Origin: Chromatiaceae bacterium
GTDB lineage: Bacteria; Pseudomonadota; Gammaproteobacteria; Chromatiales; Chromatiaceae
Direction of reading: 5' to 3'
Length of the DNA stretch: 5,496 nt
Assembly: GCA_012962365.1 (NCBI GenBank)
Contig: DTXR01000707.1
Location: 1-5,496 of the forward strand
Part shown: piece by piece, positions 1 to 5,496 of the stretch
Layout of the letters: each line of letters starts with the position of its first letter
Numbering within the stretch: the stretch's first letter is position 1
Position numbers and translations under genes: made by a program
The notes under the pieces: generated by a model
What the model was told of the DNA's origin: nothing
Database searches by the model: none
The model's input: only the letters and a program-made list of their open reading frames with translations

Positions 1-878
1 CTTTCGACGATCTTCCGGTTGAGTTCGCCCATCATCAGTGCCTGCATCACTTGCCGGGCGTGAATGAAGCCCGCCACATGATCGATACTGCCCCGGTATA
101 CGAGAGCCTGGGTGTATGGCATCTGACGCAGATCCTCCAGCAGTTCATCCCAGTCTTCGTCCAGATCGATGCCGTCGATTTCCTGACGGGGGATCATGAT
201 GTCTTCCACTGTGGCCTTTTCCAGATCCAGGATGCCGAGGAGCATCTTGCGGTGCTTCTTGGGTAAGAGCGCGCCCGCTTCATTGACGATGGTGCGCAAC
301 TCTTCGCGCGTGACCGTGTCGTTGTTGTCACCCTCCGGATATACTTTCAGCAGGCGCAACAACGCGTTGGCGAAAAGATTGACCAGCCATACCAGGGGAT
401 AGGAGATTTTGAGCAGCGGGGTATAAACCCAGGCTGCAGGGAAAGCTAGCTTTTCCGGATGGAGGGCGGCGAGTGTTTTGGGTGCCACCTCGGAAAAGAT
501 CAGGATGATCAGCGTCAGCAACCCTGCTGCCAGGGGGATGGCGCCTTCGCCCCCGAGGCGGATCGCCAGAATGGTTGCCAGGGACGAGGCCAGGATGTTG
601 ACGAAGTTGTTGCCCAGCAGAATCAGGCCGATGAGGCGTTCCGGTCGCTTCAACAAATGTTCGGCAAGCTGAGCTGTCTTGTGCCCCTCATCGGCAAGAT
701 GCCGCAGGCGATAGCGGTTCAGGGTCATCAATGCGGTTTCGGACCCGGAGAAAAATGCGGAAAGTATGATGAGAACAAACAGGGCGGCAAACAGCCCGCC
801 TATGGGAAGCTCGTCCAATGGTGGTTTACCTGCAATGAAGATAGAATCATTGTCTGTGGTCTGTTGACCAACTGTCAA
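1..878 (-). CDS. corB: CorB/YfjD-type CNNM (DUF21) plus CBS-domain membrane transporter, partial at the left edge
   Basis: This is an inner-membrane protein of the HlyC/CorC (CNNM) family, whose members are linked to Mg2+ export. About 292 residues are visible; the family is usually about 420-430, so the second CBS domain and the C-terminal CorC_HlyC domain lie beyond the edge. The DUF21 membrane domain spans roughly residues 25-205. It carries the conserved SGSETALMTLNRYRLRHLA stretch (S44, G45, E47), then LLGNNFVNILASS and FSEVAPKTLAALHPEK, which track E. coli YfjD closely. The first CBS domain starts near MIPR (residues 228-231) and runs to the edge. The start is TTG at 878, behind an AGGGA ribosome binding site 5 bases away. 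No in-frame ATG or GTG lies between an upstream stop and this codon, and the next ATG (M51) would remove the first helix. It is divergent from the next gene. The family call is firm; the ion transported is inferred from the family. Confidence 0.93.
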   Translation of the reverse strand, partial: MTVGQQTTDNDSIFIAGKPPLDELPIGGLFAALFVLIILSAFFSGSETALMTLNRYRLRHLADEGHKTAQLAEHLLKRPERLIGLILLGNNFVNILASSLATILAIRLGGEGAIPLAAGLLTLIILIFSEVAPKTLAALHPEKLAFPAAWVYTPLLKISYPLVWLVNLFANALLRLLKVYPEGDNNDTVTREELRTIVNEAGALLPKKHRKMLLGILDLEKATVEDIMIPRQEIDGIDLDEDWDELLEDLRQMPYTQALVYRGSIDHVAGFIHARQVMQALMMGELNRKIVE

Positions 879-888
879 GGGAGTCCCT
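879..888 (-). promoter_or_regulatory. Ribosome binding site that sets the TTG start of corB
   Basis: On the minus strand AGGGA (888 to 884) lies 5 bases before TTG at 878. It supports this start, because the frame contains no ATG or GTG before the first membrane helix. Confidence 0.6.
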
Positions 889-944
889 GATTCAGTCAGA
901 ACCCAAGATGCAGGTTCATGACTTGATCAGAGGTTCTAAAGCAA

Positions 945-950
945 AGGGAG
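945..950 (+). promoter_or_regulatory. Ribosome binding site for the small membrane protein gene
   Basis: AAGGGAG (944-950) sits 5 bases before ATG 956. It favours this ATG over an in-frame ATG 48 bases upstream at 908, which has no such site and would add a hydrophilic 16-residue extension in front of the first helix. I saw no convincing -35/-10 pair in the 77-base gap between corB and this gene. Confidence 0.65.
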
Positions 951-955
951 AACAA

Positions 956-1522
956 ATGAAAAATACTCTGTTGGGCGGTGTGCTTGCCGGTGTGGTGCTG
1001 TTTGTCTGGGGGGGTATTGCACATATGCTGCTCCCTGTTGGCAAGATGGGCATGCAGGAACTGCCGCATGCCACCAGCGTCACCTATGCATTGGATCTGG
1101 CACTGGACGATGTCGGGCTATACGTCTTTCCCTGGATGGACGAAGAAGCGAATATGTCCAAGAAGGCGCTTGCGGAATGGGAAGAGGCCTACCGTGACGG
1201 CCCGGTGGGATTCATTCTCTATCATCCCCATGGCGATGATCCCATGAACAGTCGTCTGTTCGTGATTCAGTTCGTTACGGATCTGGTGGCCGGATTGCTG
1301 GTGGCGGTGTTGCTGTCTTTCACCACGCTTGCTTTTACCGGGCGTTTGTTGTTCGTCACTGCCATCGGTGTGTTTTCATGGATGACGTCCAGCATTCCCT
1401 GGTGGAACTGGTACGGTTTTCCAGCGGATTTTGTTATGGGCGCAGGGATCTATATGGTTGTCGGGTGGTTTCTTGCCGGGCTGGTGCTGGCGCCCTTGGG
1501 GGGAAGGCCAAAACAGCATTAG
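956..1522 (+). CDS. Small membrane protein with four predicted helices, function unknown
   Basis: I do not recognise this 188-residue protein by name. Hydrophobic segments lie at about 5-26, 102-127, 131-148 and 157-181. Between helices 1 and 2 is a soluble loop of about 75 residues, rich in acidic and aromatic residues (for example GLYVFPWMDEE at 54-64 and ILYHPHGDDP at 87-96). A Trp-rich turn, PWWNWYGFPADF (148-159), joins helices 3 and 4. Positive charges at K2, R130, R184 and K186 suggest both termini are cytoplasmic, with the long loop and the Trp-rich turn outside. Helix 1 could also act as an uncleaved signal anchor. The ATG at 956 follows a good ribosome binding site. The gene stands alone: corB is divergent and the next gene converges on it, so the neighbours say little about its job. 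That it is a real gene is well supported by composition and the start signal. Confidence 0.8.
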   Translation: MKNTLLGGVLAGVVLFVWGGIAHMLLPVGKMGMQELPHATSVTYALDLALDDVGLYVFPWMDEEANMSKKALAEWEEAYRDGPVGFILYHPHGDDPMNSRLFVIQFVTDLVAGLLVAVLLSFTTLAFTGRLLFVTAIGVFSWMTSSIPWWNWYGFPADFVMGAGIYMVVGWFLAGLVLAPLGGRPKQH

Positions 1523-1567
1523 TTGGACTTCACGTTGCAAACAGTCAAACGCGACAAACTCCTGGTG
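1523..1567. other. Short convergent gap without a visible terminator
   Basis: These 45 bases separate the stop codons of two convergent genes. I see no GC-rich hairpin followed by a T-run on either strand, so how transcription ends here is not evident from sequence. Confidence 0.5.
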
Positions 1568-1936
1568 CTACAGAATGAGCGCAGCCAGAACCCGCCGGTC
1601 TTCCGCCAACAGAATGTTGTAGGTGCGGCAAGCGGCATGGGTAGGCATGACCTCGTAGCCTATGCCGGCCTGCATCAGGGCAGTAAACAGGGAAGGGTGC
1701 GGGAAACGCTGTTTTGTACCACTGCCCAGCAGGATAATATCCGGTTTGTGTCCGGCCAGGGCAGCGATGTGTTCGGCTGACAGGTCGTCGAGGGTTTCCA
1801 GTTCCCAGTGATCACGCAGTCTGTCTGGCATCAATAGCAGGTTGTGCCGGAATTCCTGATTGCCCACGCGAATGATGCCTTCCTCGTAGGCTTCAATGAG
1901 ATACCGGCTGTCTATCTTATCCTGAGCGAATTTCAT
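1568..1936 (-). CDS. Mth938-like domain protein (DUF498, Xcc1710/NDUFAF3-related)
   Basis: This 122-residue soluble protein matches the single-domain Mth938-like family, a small alpha/beta fold widespread in Proteobacteria. Mitochondrial relatives (NDUFAF3) help assemble complex I, but the bacterial role is not established and I do not assign one. Recognisable features are the IIRVGNQEFRHNLLLMP strand region (21-37), the DIILLGSGTKQRFPHP motif (66-81) and EVMPTHAACRTYNILLAE (95-112), whose ACRTYN core is the family signature. The length is typical and the protein ends shortly after the last helix, so it is complete. The start MKFAQD fits relatives. No ribosome binding site precedes it; instead a -10-like TATGAT ends 6 bases upstream of the ATG. 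It is divergent from the aminotransferase gene. Confidence 0.9.
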   Translation of the reverse strand: MKFAQDKIDSRYLIEAYEEGIIRVGNQEFRHNLLLMPDRLRDHWELETLDDLSAEHIAALAGHKPDIILLGSGTKQRFPHPSLFTALMQAGIGYEVMPTHAACRTYNILLAEDRRVLAALIL

Positions 1937-1942
1937 GGGTGA

Positions 1943-1973
1943 ATCATACCTGATGGTGGTGCCAGGTTGTCAG
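1943..1973 (-). promoter_or_regulatory. Putative promoter giving a leaderless transcript of the Mth938-like gene
   Basis: On the minus strand CTGACA (1973-1968) resembles a sigma-70 -35 box (5 of 6) and TATGAT (1948-1943) a -10 box (5 of 6). The spacer is 19 bases, longer than ideal. Transcription from this -10 would start at or within a base or two of the ATG at 1936. This fits the absence of a ribosome binding site. Inferred from pattern only. Confidence 0.4.
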
Positions 1974-1998
1974 TTTCAGATTCCCCGGCAAGCGCCAA

Positions 1999-2027
1999 TT
2001 GAATTTTCCCCCCTGCTCATGTACTTT
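1999..2027 (+). promoter_or_regulatory. Weak candidate promoter for the aminotransferase gene
   Basis: TTGAAT (1999-2004, 4 of 6 to the -35 consensus) and TACTTT (2022-2027, 3 of 6 to the -10 consensus) are 17 bases apart and lie ahead of the GTG start at 2065. It is the best plus-strand pair I found in this divergent region, but the match is poor. Confidence 0.25.
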
Positions 2028-2052
2028 ACCTGTTTGCCCGAAACACCAGCCC

Positions 2053-2058
2053 GAGGGG
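2053..2058 (+). promoter_or_regulatory. Ribosome binding site that sets the GTG start of alaC
   Basis: GAGGGG lies exactly 6 bases before GTG 2065. It favours GTG over the in-frame TTG at 1999, which has no site and would add a non-conserved Cys/Pro-rich leader, and over ATG 2080, which is preceded only by a weak purine run. Confidence 0.65.
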
Positions 2059-2064
2059 TTTTCA

Positions 2065-3270
2065 GTGTCCAGTCCGGAAATGGAAGAATTCCGCCGCATC
2101 AAGCGGCTGCCGCCTTATGTCTTCGCTATCGTCAACGAGTTGAAGGCGGAAGCACGGGCGCGCGGCGAGGATATCATCGATTTCGGCATGGGCAACCCGG
2201 ATCAGGCCACACCTCAACATATCGTGGACAAACTCTGCGAGGCAGCCCAGCGCAAGGATACGCATCGATATTCCATGTCCAGGGGCATCCCGCGTCTTCG
2301 CCGGGCTATCTGCAACTGGTACAAGGATCGGTATGAGGTGGATCTGGATCCCGAAACTGAGGCCATCGTCACCATTGGCTCCAAAGAAGGTCTGGCTCAT
2401 CTGGCTCTAGCCTGTGTGGGGCCTGGAGATTCGGTGCTTGTGCCCAATCCTGCATATCCCATCCATCCCTGGGGTTTCGTTATCTCGGGCGCCGATGTGC
2501 GTCATGTGCCCCTGGTTGAAGGCATCGATTTCTTCGAGAAGCTGGAAGAAGCCATCAAGGATTCCTGGCCTCGCCCCAAGATGCTGGTGATCAATTTTCC
2601 CGGTAATCCCACCAGTCAGTGCGTGGAGCTGGATTTCTTTGAGAAGGTCGTCGCTATTGCCCGGGAACACAATATCTGGGTCATCCATGATCTCGCTTAC
2701 GCCGACATCGTGTTCGATGGTTACAAGGCGCCATCCATACTGCAAGTGCCGGGCGCGGAAGAAATCGCCGTGGAGTTCTTCTCCCTGTCCAAGAGTTACA
2801 ACATGCCGGGCTGGCGGGTGGGTTTCATGTGTGGCAACAAGACGCTTGTAGCGGCACTGGCGCGCATGAAATCCTACCTCGACTACGGCATGTTCACGCC
2901 AATTCAGGTGGCTGCCATCGCTGCCCTCGAAGGGCCCCAGGAGTGCGTGGCGGAGATCCGGGACATGTACCAGTCCCGGCGCAATGTGCTCTGTGACGGC
3001 CTGAACAATATCGGCTGGCATGTGGAGAAACCCAAGGCCACCATGTTTGTCTGGGCGCCGATTCCGGACGCCTACAGGGACATGGGTTCTCTGGAGTTCT
3101 CGAAAAAAGTACTGGTGGAGGCAAAGGTTGCCGTGTCGCCCGGCATTGGTTTTGGTGAATACGGTGATGGCCATGTGCGCTTTGGTCTCATCGAAAATGA
3201 ACATCGTACCCGGCAGGCAGTGCGCGGCATCCGCGACATGTTCCGCAAGGATGGCCTGTTGAAGGATTGA
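2065..3270 (+). CDS. alaC: AlaC-type alanine transaminase (PLP class I/II aminotransferase)
   Basis: This is a cytoplasmic fold-type I PLP enzyme that in E. coli exchanges amino groups between glutamate and pyruvate to make alanine. The 401-residue product resembles E. coli AlaC (about 412) throughout: RLPPYVF near the N-terminus, [13 protein letters not shown] segment, [36 protein letters not shown], and [16 protein letters not shown] near the end. Expected catalytic residues are present: N181 in GNPT, D209 and Y212 in DLAYAD, the PLP lysine K243 in [12 protein letters not shown], and the substrate carboxylate-binding R372 in HVRFGLIEN. The GTG start is chosen from the ribosome binding site and because it aligns the [12 protein letters not shown] segment with E. 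coli AlaC without a long extension. hom follows 64 bases downstream on the same strand, so the two may be co-transcribed. A related aminotransferase specificity, such as another 2-oxo acid, cannot be excluded. Confidence 0.9.
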   Translation: MSSPEMEEFRRIKRLPPYVFAIVNELKAEARARGEDIIDFGMGNPDQATPQHIVDKLCEAAQRKDTHRYSMSRGIPRLRRAICNWYKDRYEVDLDPETEAIVTIGSKEGLAHLALACVGPGDSVLVPNPAYPIHPWGFVISGADVRHVPLVEGIDFFEKLEEAIKDSWPRPKMLVINFPGNPTSQCVELDFFEKVVAIAREHNIWVIHDLAYADIVFDGYKAPSILQVPGAEEIAVEFFSLSKSYNMPGWRVGFMCGNKTLVAALARMKSYLDYGMFTPIQVAAIAALEGPQECVAEIRDMYQSRRNVLCDGLNNIGWHVEKPKATMFVWAPIPDAYRDMGSLEFSKKVLVEAKVAVSPGIGFGEYGDGHVRFGLIENEHRTRQAVRGIRDMFRKDGLLKD

Positions 3271-3275
3271 ATATC

Positions 3276-3306
3276 GTAGCCCGCATACAGTGCAGCGAAC
3301 TGCGGG
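3276..3306 (+). repeat. REP-like palindromic element with GTAG head
   Basis: GTAG (3276-3279) is followed directly by CCCGCA (3280-3285), a 15-base loop containing GCAGCGAA, and TGCGGG (3301-3306), forming a 6 bp GC-rich stem. A GTAG head beside an imperfect palindrome is the usual form of REP sequences mobilised by REP-associated tyrosine transposases (RAYTs). The GTAGCCCG...GCAGCG...CGGG pattern is one I recall as common between genes in gammaproteobacteria. It sits between the alaC stop and the hom ribosome binding site, where it may influence mRNA stability. Only one copy is in the window, so repeat status is inferred. Confidence 0.6.
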
Positions 3307-3321
3307 AACAAGACAAATAGA

Positions 3322-3327
3322 AAGGAG
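3322..3327 (+). promoter_or_regulatory. Strong ribosome binding site that sets the TTG start of hom
   Basis: AAGGAG lies 7 bases before TTG 3335, close to the ideal anti-16S match and spacing. The only other nearby in-frame start, GTG 3344, is 16 bases away and would trim the conserved N-terminus. Confidence 0.75.
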
Positions 3328-3334
3328 AAGAAGT

Positions 3335-4642
3335 TTGGAACCTGTGAAGGTGGGATTGTTGGGTCTGGGCACCGTCGGAGGCGGTACCCTGAACGTGCTG
3401 TATCGCAATGCAGCGGAAATCAGTCGTCGCGCCGGACGCGACATCGTCATCAGCCATGCGGCGGCCAGAGAATACGATGCCGACGGCCTGGAAGGCCTGG
3501 ATACCGTGAATATCTCGAACGATGCCTTTGCCGTTGTGCGGGATCCGGAAGTGGATGTCGTGGTCGAGCTCATCGGCGGCTATTCCCCGGCGAGAGAACT
3601 GGTGCTGGAAGCTATCGCCAATGGCAAGCATGTGGTGACTGCCAACAAGGCACTGATTGCTCTGCATGGCAACGAAATCTTCAAGGCCGCTCAGGAAAAG
3701 GGCGTCACCGTGGCTTTCGAAGCCGCCGTGGCAGGAGGCATTCCCATCATCAAGGCGCTGCGGGAAGGCCTGGCGGCGAACCACATCGATTGGATTGCCG
3801 GCATCATCAATGGCACGGGCAACTTCATTCTTACCGAGATGCGCGACAAGGGCAGGGACTTTTCCGATGTTCTCAAGGAAGCTCAGGCACTGGGTTATGC
3901 AGAAGCGGATCCCACCTTCGATGTGGAAGGCATCGATGCTGCCCACAAGCTGACCATTCTGGCCTCTCTGGCCTTTGGCATTCCCCTGCAGTTCGATAAC
4001 TGCTACACAGAAGGGATCACCCGCATCGAGCGCCAGGACGTGGAATATGCCGAAGAACTGGGTTACCGCATCAAGCATCTGGGTGTGACCCGCCGCACCA
4101 AAGAAGGCGTGGAACTGCGTGTGCATCCCACACTGATTCCCGAGCGCCGGCTCATCGCCAACGTGGACGGTGTGATGAATGCGGTGCTGGTCAAGGGTGA
4201 TGCCGTGGGTTCCACGCTGTATTATGGTGCGGGTGCAGGCTCTCTGCCCACGGCCTCTGCGGTGGTGGCGGATATCATCGATATAGCCCGGGCGCTGACC
4301 ACAGATCCAGGCAACCGTGTGCCTCATCTCGCCTTCCAGCCGGATGAATTATCGGATCTGCCGGTACTGGGGATGGATAAGGTGGAAACTGCTTTTTATC
4401 TGCGCCTCACCGTCGAAGACAAGGCAGGCGTACTCGCCAGAGTAACGGGTATCCTGGGCGATTCCGATATCAGCATCGAGGCGGTGAAACAGAAAGAGCC
4501 CAAAGAAGGTGAGACGGAAGTGCCTCTGGTGCTGCTCACCCATCGGGTGCTGGAAGGTGATATGAACCGCGCGCTCGCGGCCATCGAAGCCATGGACACG
4601 GTGAAGAGCATTTCCCGCATCCGGGTCGAGTATCTGGACTGA
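3335..4642 (+). CDS. hom: Homoserine dehydrogenase, single-function type with C-terminal ACT domain
   Basis: The enzyme reduces L-aspartate 4-semialdehyde to L-homoserine with NAD(P)H, the branch step towards threonine and methionine. The 435-residue product has the normal length for the monofunctional form, with no aspartokinase domain. The Rossmann domain opens with GLGTVGGG (10-17) and includes VVVELIGG (75-82) and TANKAL (102-107, with K105). The catalytic domain contains EAAVAGGIPI (129-138), NGTGNF (159-164) and EADPTFDVEGIDAAHKL (190-206). Here E190, D201 and K205 have the spacing of the yeast catalytic residues E208, D219 and K223. An ACT domain (about 353-430, with TVEDKAGVLARVTGIL) suggests allosteric control, probably by threonine. 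TTG at 3335 is chosen from the strong ribosome binding site and the family-like start MEPVKVGLLGLGTVGGG. thrC follows 128 bases downstream. Confidence 0.95.
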   Translation: MEPVKVGLLGLGTVGGGTLNVLYRNAAEISRRAGRDIVISHAAAREYDADGLEGLDTVNISNDAFAVVRDPEVDVVVELIGGYSPARELVLEAIANGKHVVTANKALIALHGNEIFKAAQEKGVTVAFEAAVAGGIPIIKALREGLAANHIDWIAGIINGTGNFILTEMRDKGRDFSDVLKEAQALGYAEADPTFDVEGIDAAHKLTILASLAFGIPLQFDNCYTEGITRIERQDVEYAEELGYRIKHLGVTRRTKEGVELRVHPTLIPERRLIANVDGVMNAVLVKGDAVGSTLYYGAGAGSLPTASAVVADIIDIARALTTDPGNRVPHLAFQPDELSDLPVLGMDKVETAFYLRLTVEDKAGVLARVTGILGDSDISIEAVKQKEPKEGETEVPLVLLTHRVLEGDMNRALAAIEAMDTVKSISRIRVEYLD

Positions 4643-4660
4643 TCCCCGTACAGCATAAGC

Positions 4661-4705
4661 CCTGCCGGGCAGGTCGCCGCGCGCTTTTGCCCGGCCTGCC
4701 GGCAG
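4661..4705. repeat. Cluster of overlapping GC-rich inverted repeats between hom and thrC
   Basis: Two near-copies of one palindrome lie here: CCTGCCGGGCAGG (4661-4673) and CCTGCCGGCAG (4695-4705). Each can fold on itself. Together they can form a long stem (4662-4673 with 4695-4705, 11 pairs, G4667 bulged), and 4664-4671 pairs perfectly with 4688-4695. No T-run follows on either strand, so this is not a standard intrinsic terminator. It may be a 3' stability or processing structure for hom mRNA, or a small repeat element. Confidence 0.5.
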
Positions 4706-4729
4706 AAGGATGCAGCCGTGGATTCAGGG

Positions 4730-4735
4730 TATAAT
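4730..4735 (+). promoter_or_regulatory. thrC: Perfect -10 box (TATAAT) ahead of thrC
   Basis: TATAAT at 4730-4735 matches the sigma-70 -10 consensus in full and would start transcription near 4742, leaving a leader of about 29 bases before ATG 4771. No good -35 is seen at 16-18 bases upstream (the region reads AAGGATGC) and there is no TGn extension. The promoter may therefore need an activator. Inferred from sequence. Confidence 0.5.
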
Positions 4736-4770
4736 CGGTTTTATTCCGTATTGCTGACCATCCAGAACGC

Positions 4771-5496
4771 ATGAACTTCATCGAAACCCGGGGTAATGAC
4801 GGCAACAAACCCGTCTCCGTGAGCTTTTCCCAGGCACTTCTCAATCCCATGGCTTCCTTTGGCGGCATCTATGCGCCGGAAGAGATCCCCAGCCTGGAAG
4901 AAAGTTTCCTTTCCGAACATCTTGACCAGGATTACAAGAGCCTGGCCCGGGATATCCTGAAGATCTTTCAGATCGATATCCCCGACGATCTGCTGGAGTC
5001 GGCCCTGGCCACCTATGATGGCTTCGACGATCCCGCCAATCCGGTTCCCGTGGTGAAGATCGACGACCGGCTGCACGTCAGCGAGCTGTATCACGGGCCC
5101 ACCCGGGCCTTCAAGGACATGGCCCTGCAGCCTTTTGGTGTGGTGCTGTCCGGCCTGGCCCAGGCCCATGACGAACACTATCTGATCATGGCGGCGACCA
5201 GTGGTGATACGGGGCCTGCCGCCCTGGATACCTTCCGCAACAAGCCCAACATCAAGGTGGCCTGTCTGTATCCCGATGGCGGTACCTCGGATGTCCAAAG
5301 GTTGCAGATGGTGACCGAGGATGCCGACAACCTGAAGGTCATCGGCATTCACGGCAACTTCGATGATGCCCAGGCCGCCCTCAAGCGCCTGCTGAGTTCG
5401 GATGTGTTCCGCGCCACCCTGGTGGAGAAGCATACCCAGCTCTCCGCCGCCAACTCAGTAAACTTCGGACGCATCATTTTTCAACTCATCTACCAC
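4771..5496 (+). CDS. thrC: Threonine synthase, N-terminal part, running off the right edge
   Basis: ThrC is a cytoplasmic PLP enzyme that converts O-phospho-L-homoserine and water to L-threonine and phosphate. The 242 visible residues are in one unbroken frame; long-form relatives are about 460-470, so roughly half is present. The N-terminal threonine synthase domain begins MNFIETRGNDG and includes FGGIYAPEEIP. The PLP lysine is K115 in ELYHGPTRAFKDMALQPFG (105-123). The cofactor phosphate loop is AATSGDTGPAAL (141-152), and NSVNFGRI (228-235) is the later conserved Asn segment. The ATG at 4771 fits the family start, and no in-frame alternative lies between it and the -10 box. No clear ribosome binding site precedes it. 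hom upstream supplies the pathway; homoserine kinase is not adjacent. The sequence looks closer to the Campylobacterota-like ThrC form I recall than to the pseudomonad one. Confidence 0.94.
   Translation, partial: MNFIETRGNDGNKPVSVSFSQALLNPMASFGGIYAPEEIPSLEESFLSEHLDQDYKSLARDILKIFQIDIPDDLLESALATYDGFDDPANPVPVVKIDDRLHVSELYHGPTRAFKDMALQPFGVVLSGLAQAHDEHYLIMAATSGDTGPAALDTFRNKPNIKVACLYPDGGTSDVQRLQMVTEDADNLKVIGIHGNFDDAQAALKRLLSSDVFRATLVEKHTQLSAANSVNFGRIIFQLIYH

Noticed and set aside
864..878. Inverted repeat TTGAC-n5-GTCAA covering the corB start codon
   Set aside because: Arms of only 5 bp with a 5-base spacer occur easily by chance, and nothing links it to a known operator.
459..890. Plus-strand open frame (143 codons) across corB
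   Set aside because: It is a Gln/Gly/Cys-rich antisense of the CorB membrane domain, with no plausible start signal or domain.
1999..2064. N-terminal extension of the aminotransferase from TTG 1999
   Set aside because: The extra 22 residues are Cys/Pro-rich, unlike the family, and lack a ribosome binding site, whereas GTG 2065 has a good one and a family-like start.
2407..3573. Long minus-strand open frame (388 codons) opposite alaC and the start of hom
   Set aside because: It is antisense to two well-supported enzymes, spans their intergenic region, has no recognisable domain and is rich in His and Arg as expected from reversed codon bias.
3188..4327. Long minus-strand open frame (379 codons) opposite hom
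   Set aside because: It is a shadow of hom: low-complexity composition rich in His, Gly and Asp, no family resemblance, and the plus strand encodes a complete conserved enzyme.
4661..4705. Intrinsic terminator after hom
   Set aside because: The hairpins are strong but followed by AAGGATG rather than a T-run on the plus strand, and no T-run follows on the minus strand either.
4741..5433. Minus-strand open frame (230 codons) opposite thrC
   Set aside because: It is antisense to an intact threonine synthase frame with all expected motifs; its Gly/His/Gln-rich composition is typical of a shadow frame.

Overview
The window reads as ordinary chromosomal DNA from a moderately GC-rich gammaproteobacterium. 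This rests on close resemblance, recalled rather than searched, of the encoded proteins to the E. coli CorB/YfjD transporter, E. coli AlaC and the pseudomonad-type homoserine dehydrogenase. A sulfur-oxidising or Chromatiales-like lineage would fit, but I cannot place it further. I see no phage, insertion sequence, CRISPR array, tRNA or rRNA.

Layout. Positions 1-878 (minus strand) hold the N-terminal two thirds of a CorB-type CNNM/CBS membrane protein that runs off the left edge. Divergent from it, 956-1522 (plus) encodes a small four-helix membrane protein that I cannot name. Converging on that gene is 1568-1936 (minus), an Mth938-like (DUF498) protein. A 128-base divergent promoter region follows. 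Then three plus-strand amino-acid biosynthesis genes run to the right edge: an AlaC-type aminotransferase (2065-3270), homoserine dehydrogenase hom (3335-4642) and the first half of threonine synthase thrC (4771 to the edge).

How the genes work together. Hom makes homoserine from aspartate semialdehyde, and ThrC converts O-phosphohomoserine to threonine. Homoserine kinase (thrB), the step between, is not between them and must be supplied elsewhere. The aminotransferase uses glutamate and pyruvate or related 2-oxo acids and may be co-transcribed with hom. thrC appears to have its own promoter, a perfect TATAAT lying after a cluster of GC-rich inverted repeats.

Noteworthy small structures are a REP-like palindrome with a GTAG head between the aminotransferase gene and hom, the inverted-repeat cluster before thrC, a probable leaderless start for the Mth938-like gene, and non-ATG starts (TTG, GTG, TTG) supported by ribosome binding sites for corB, alaC and hom. 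I did not find a convincing undescribed system here; the findings are modest.
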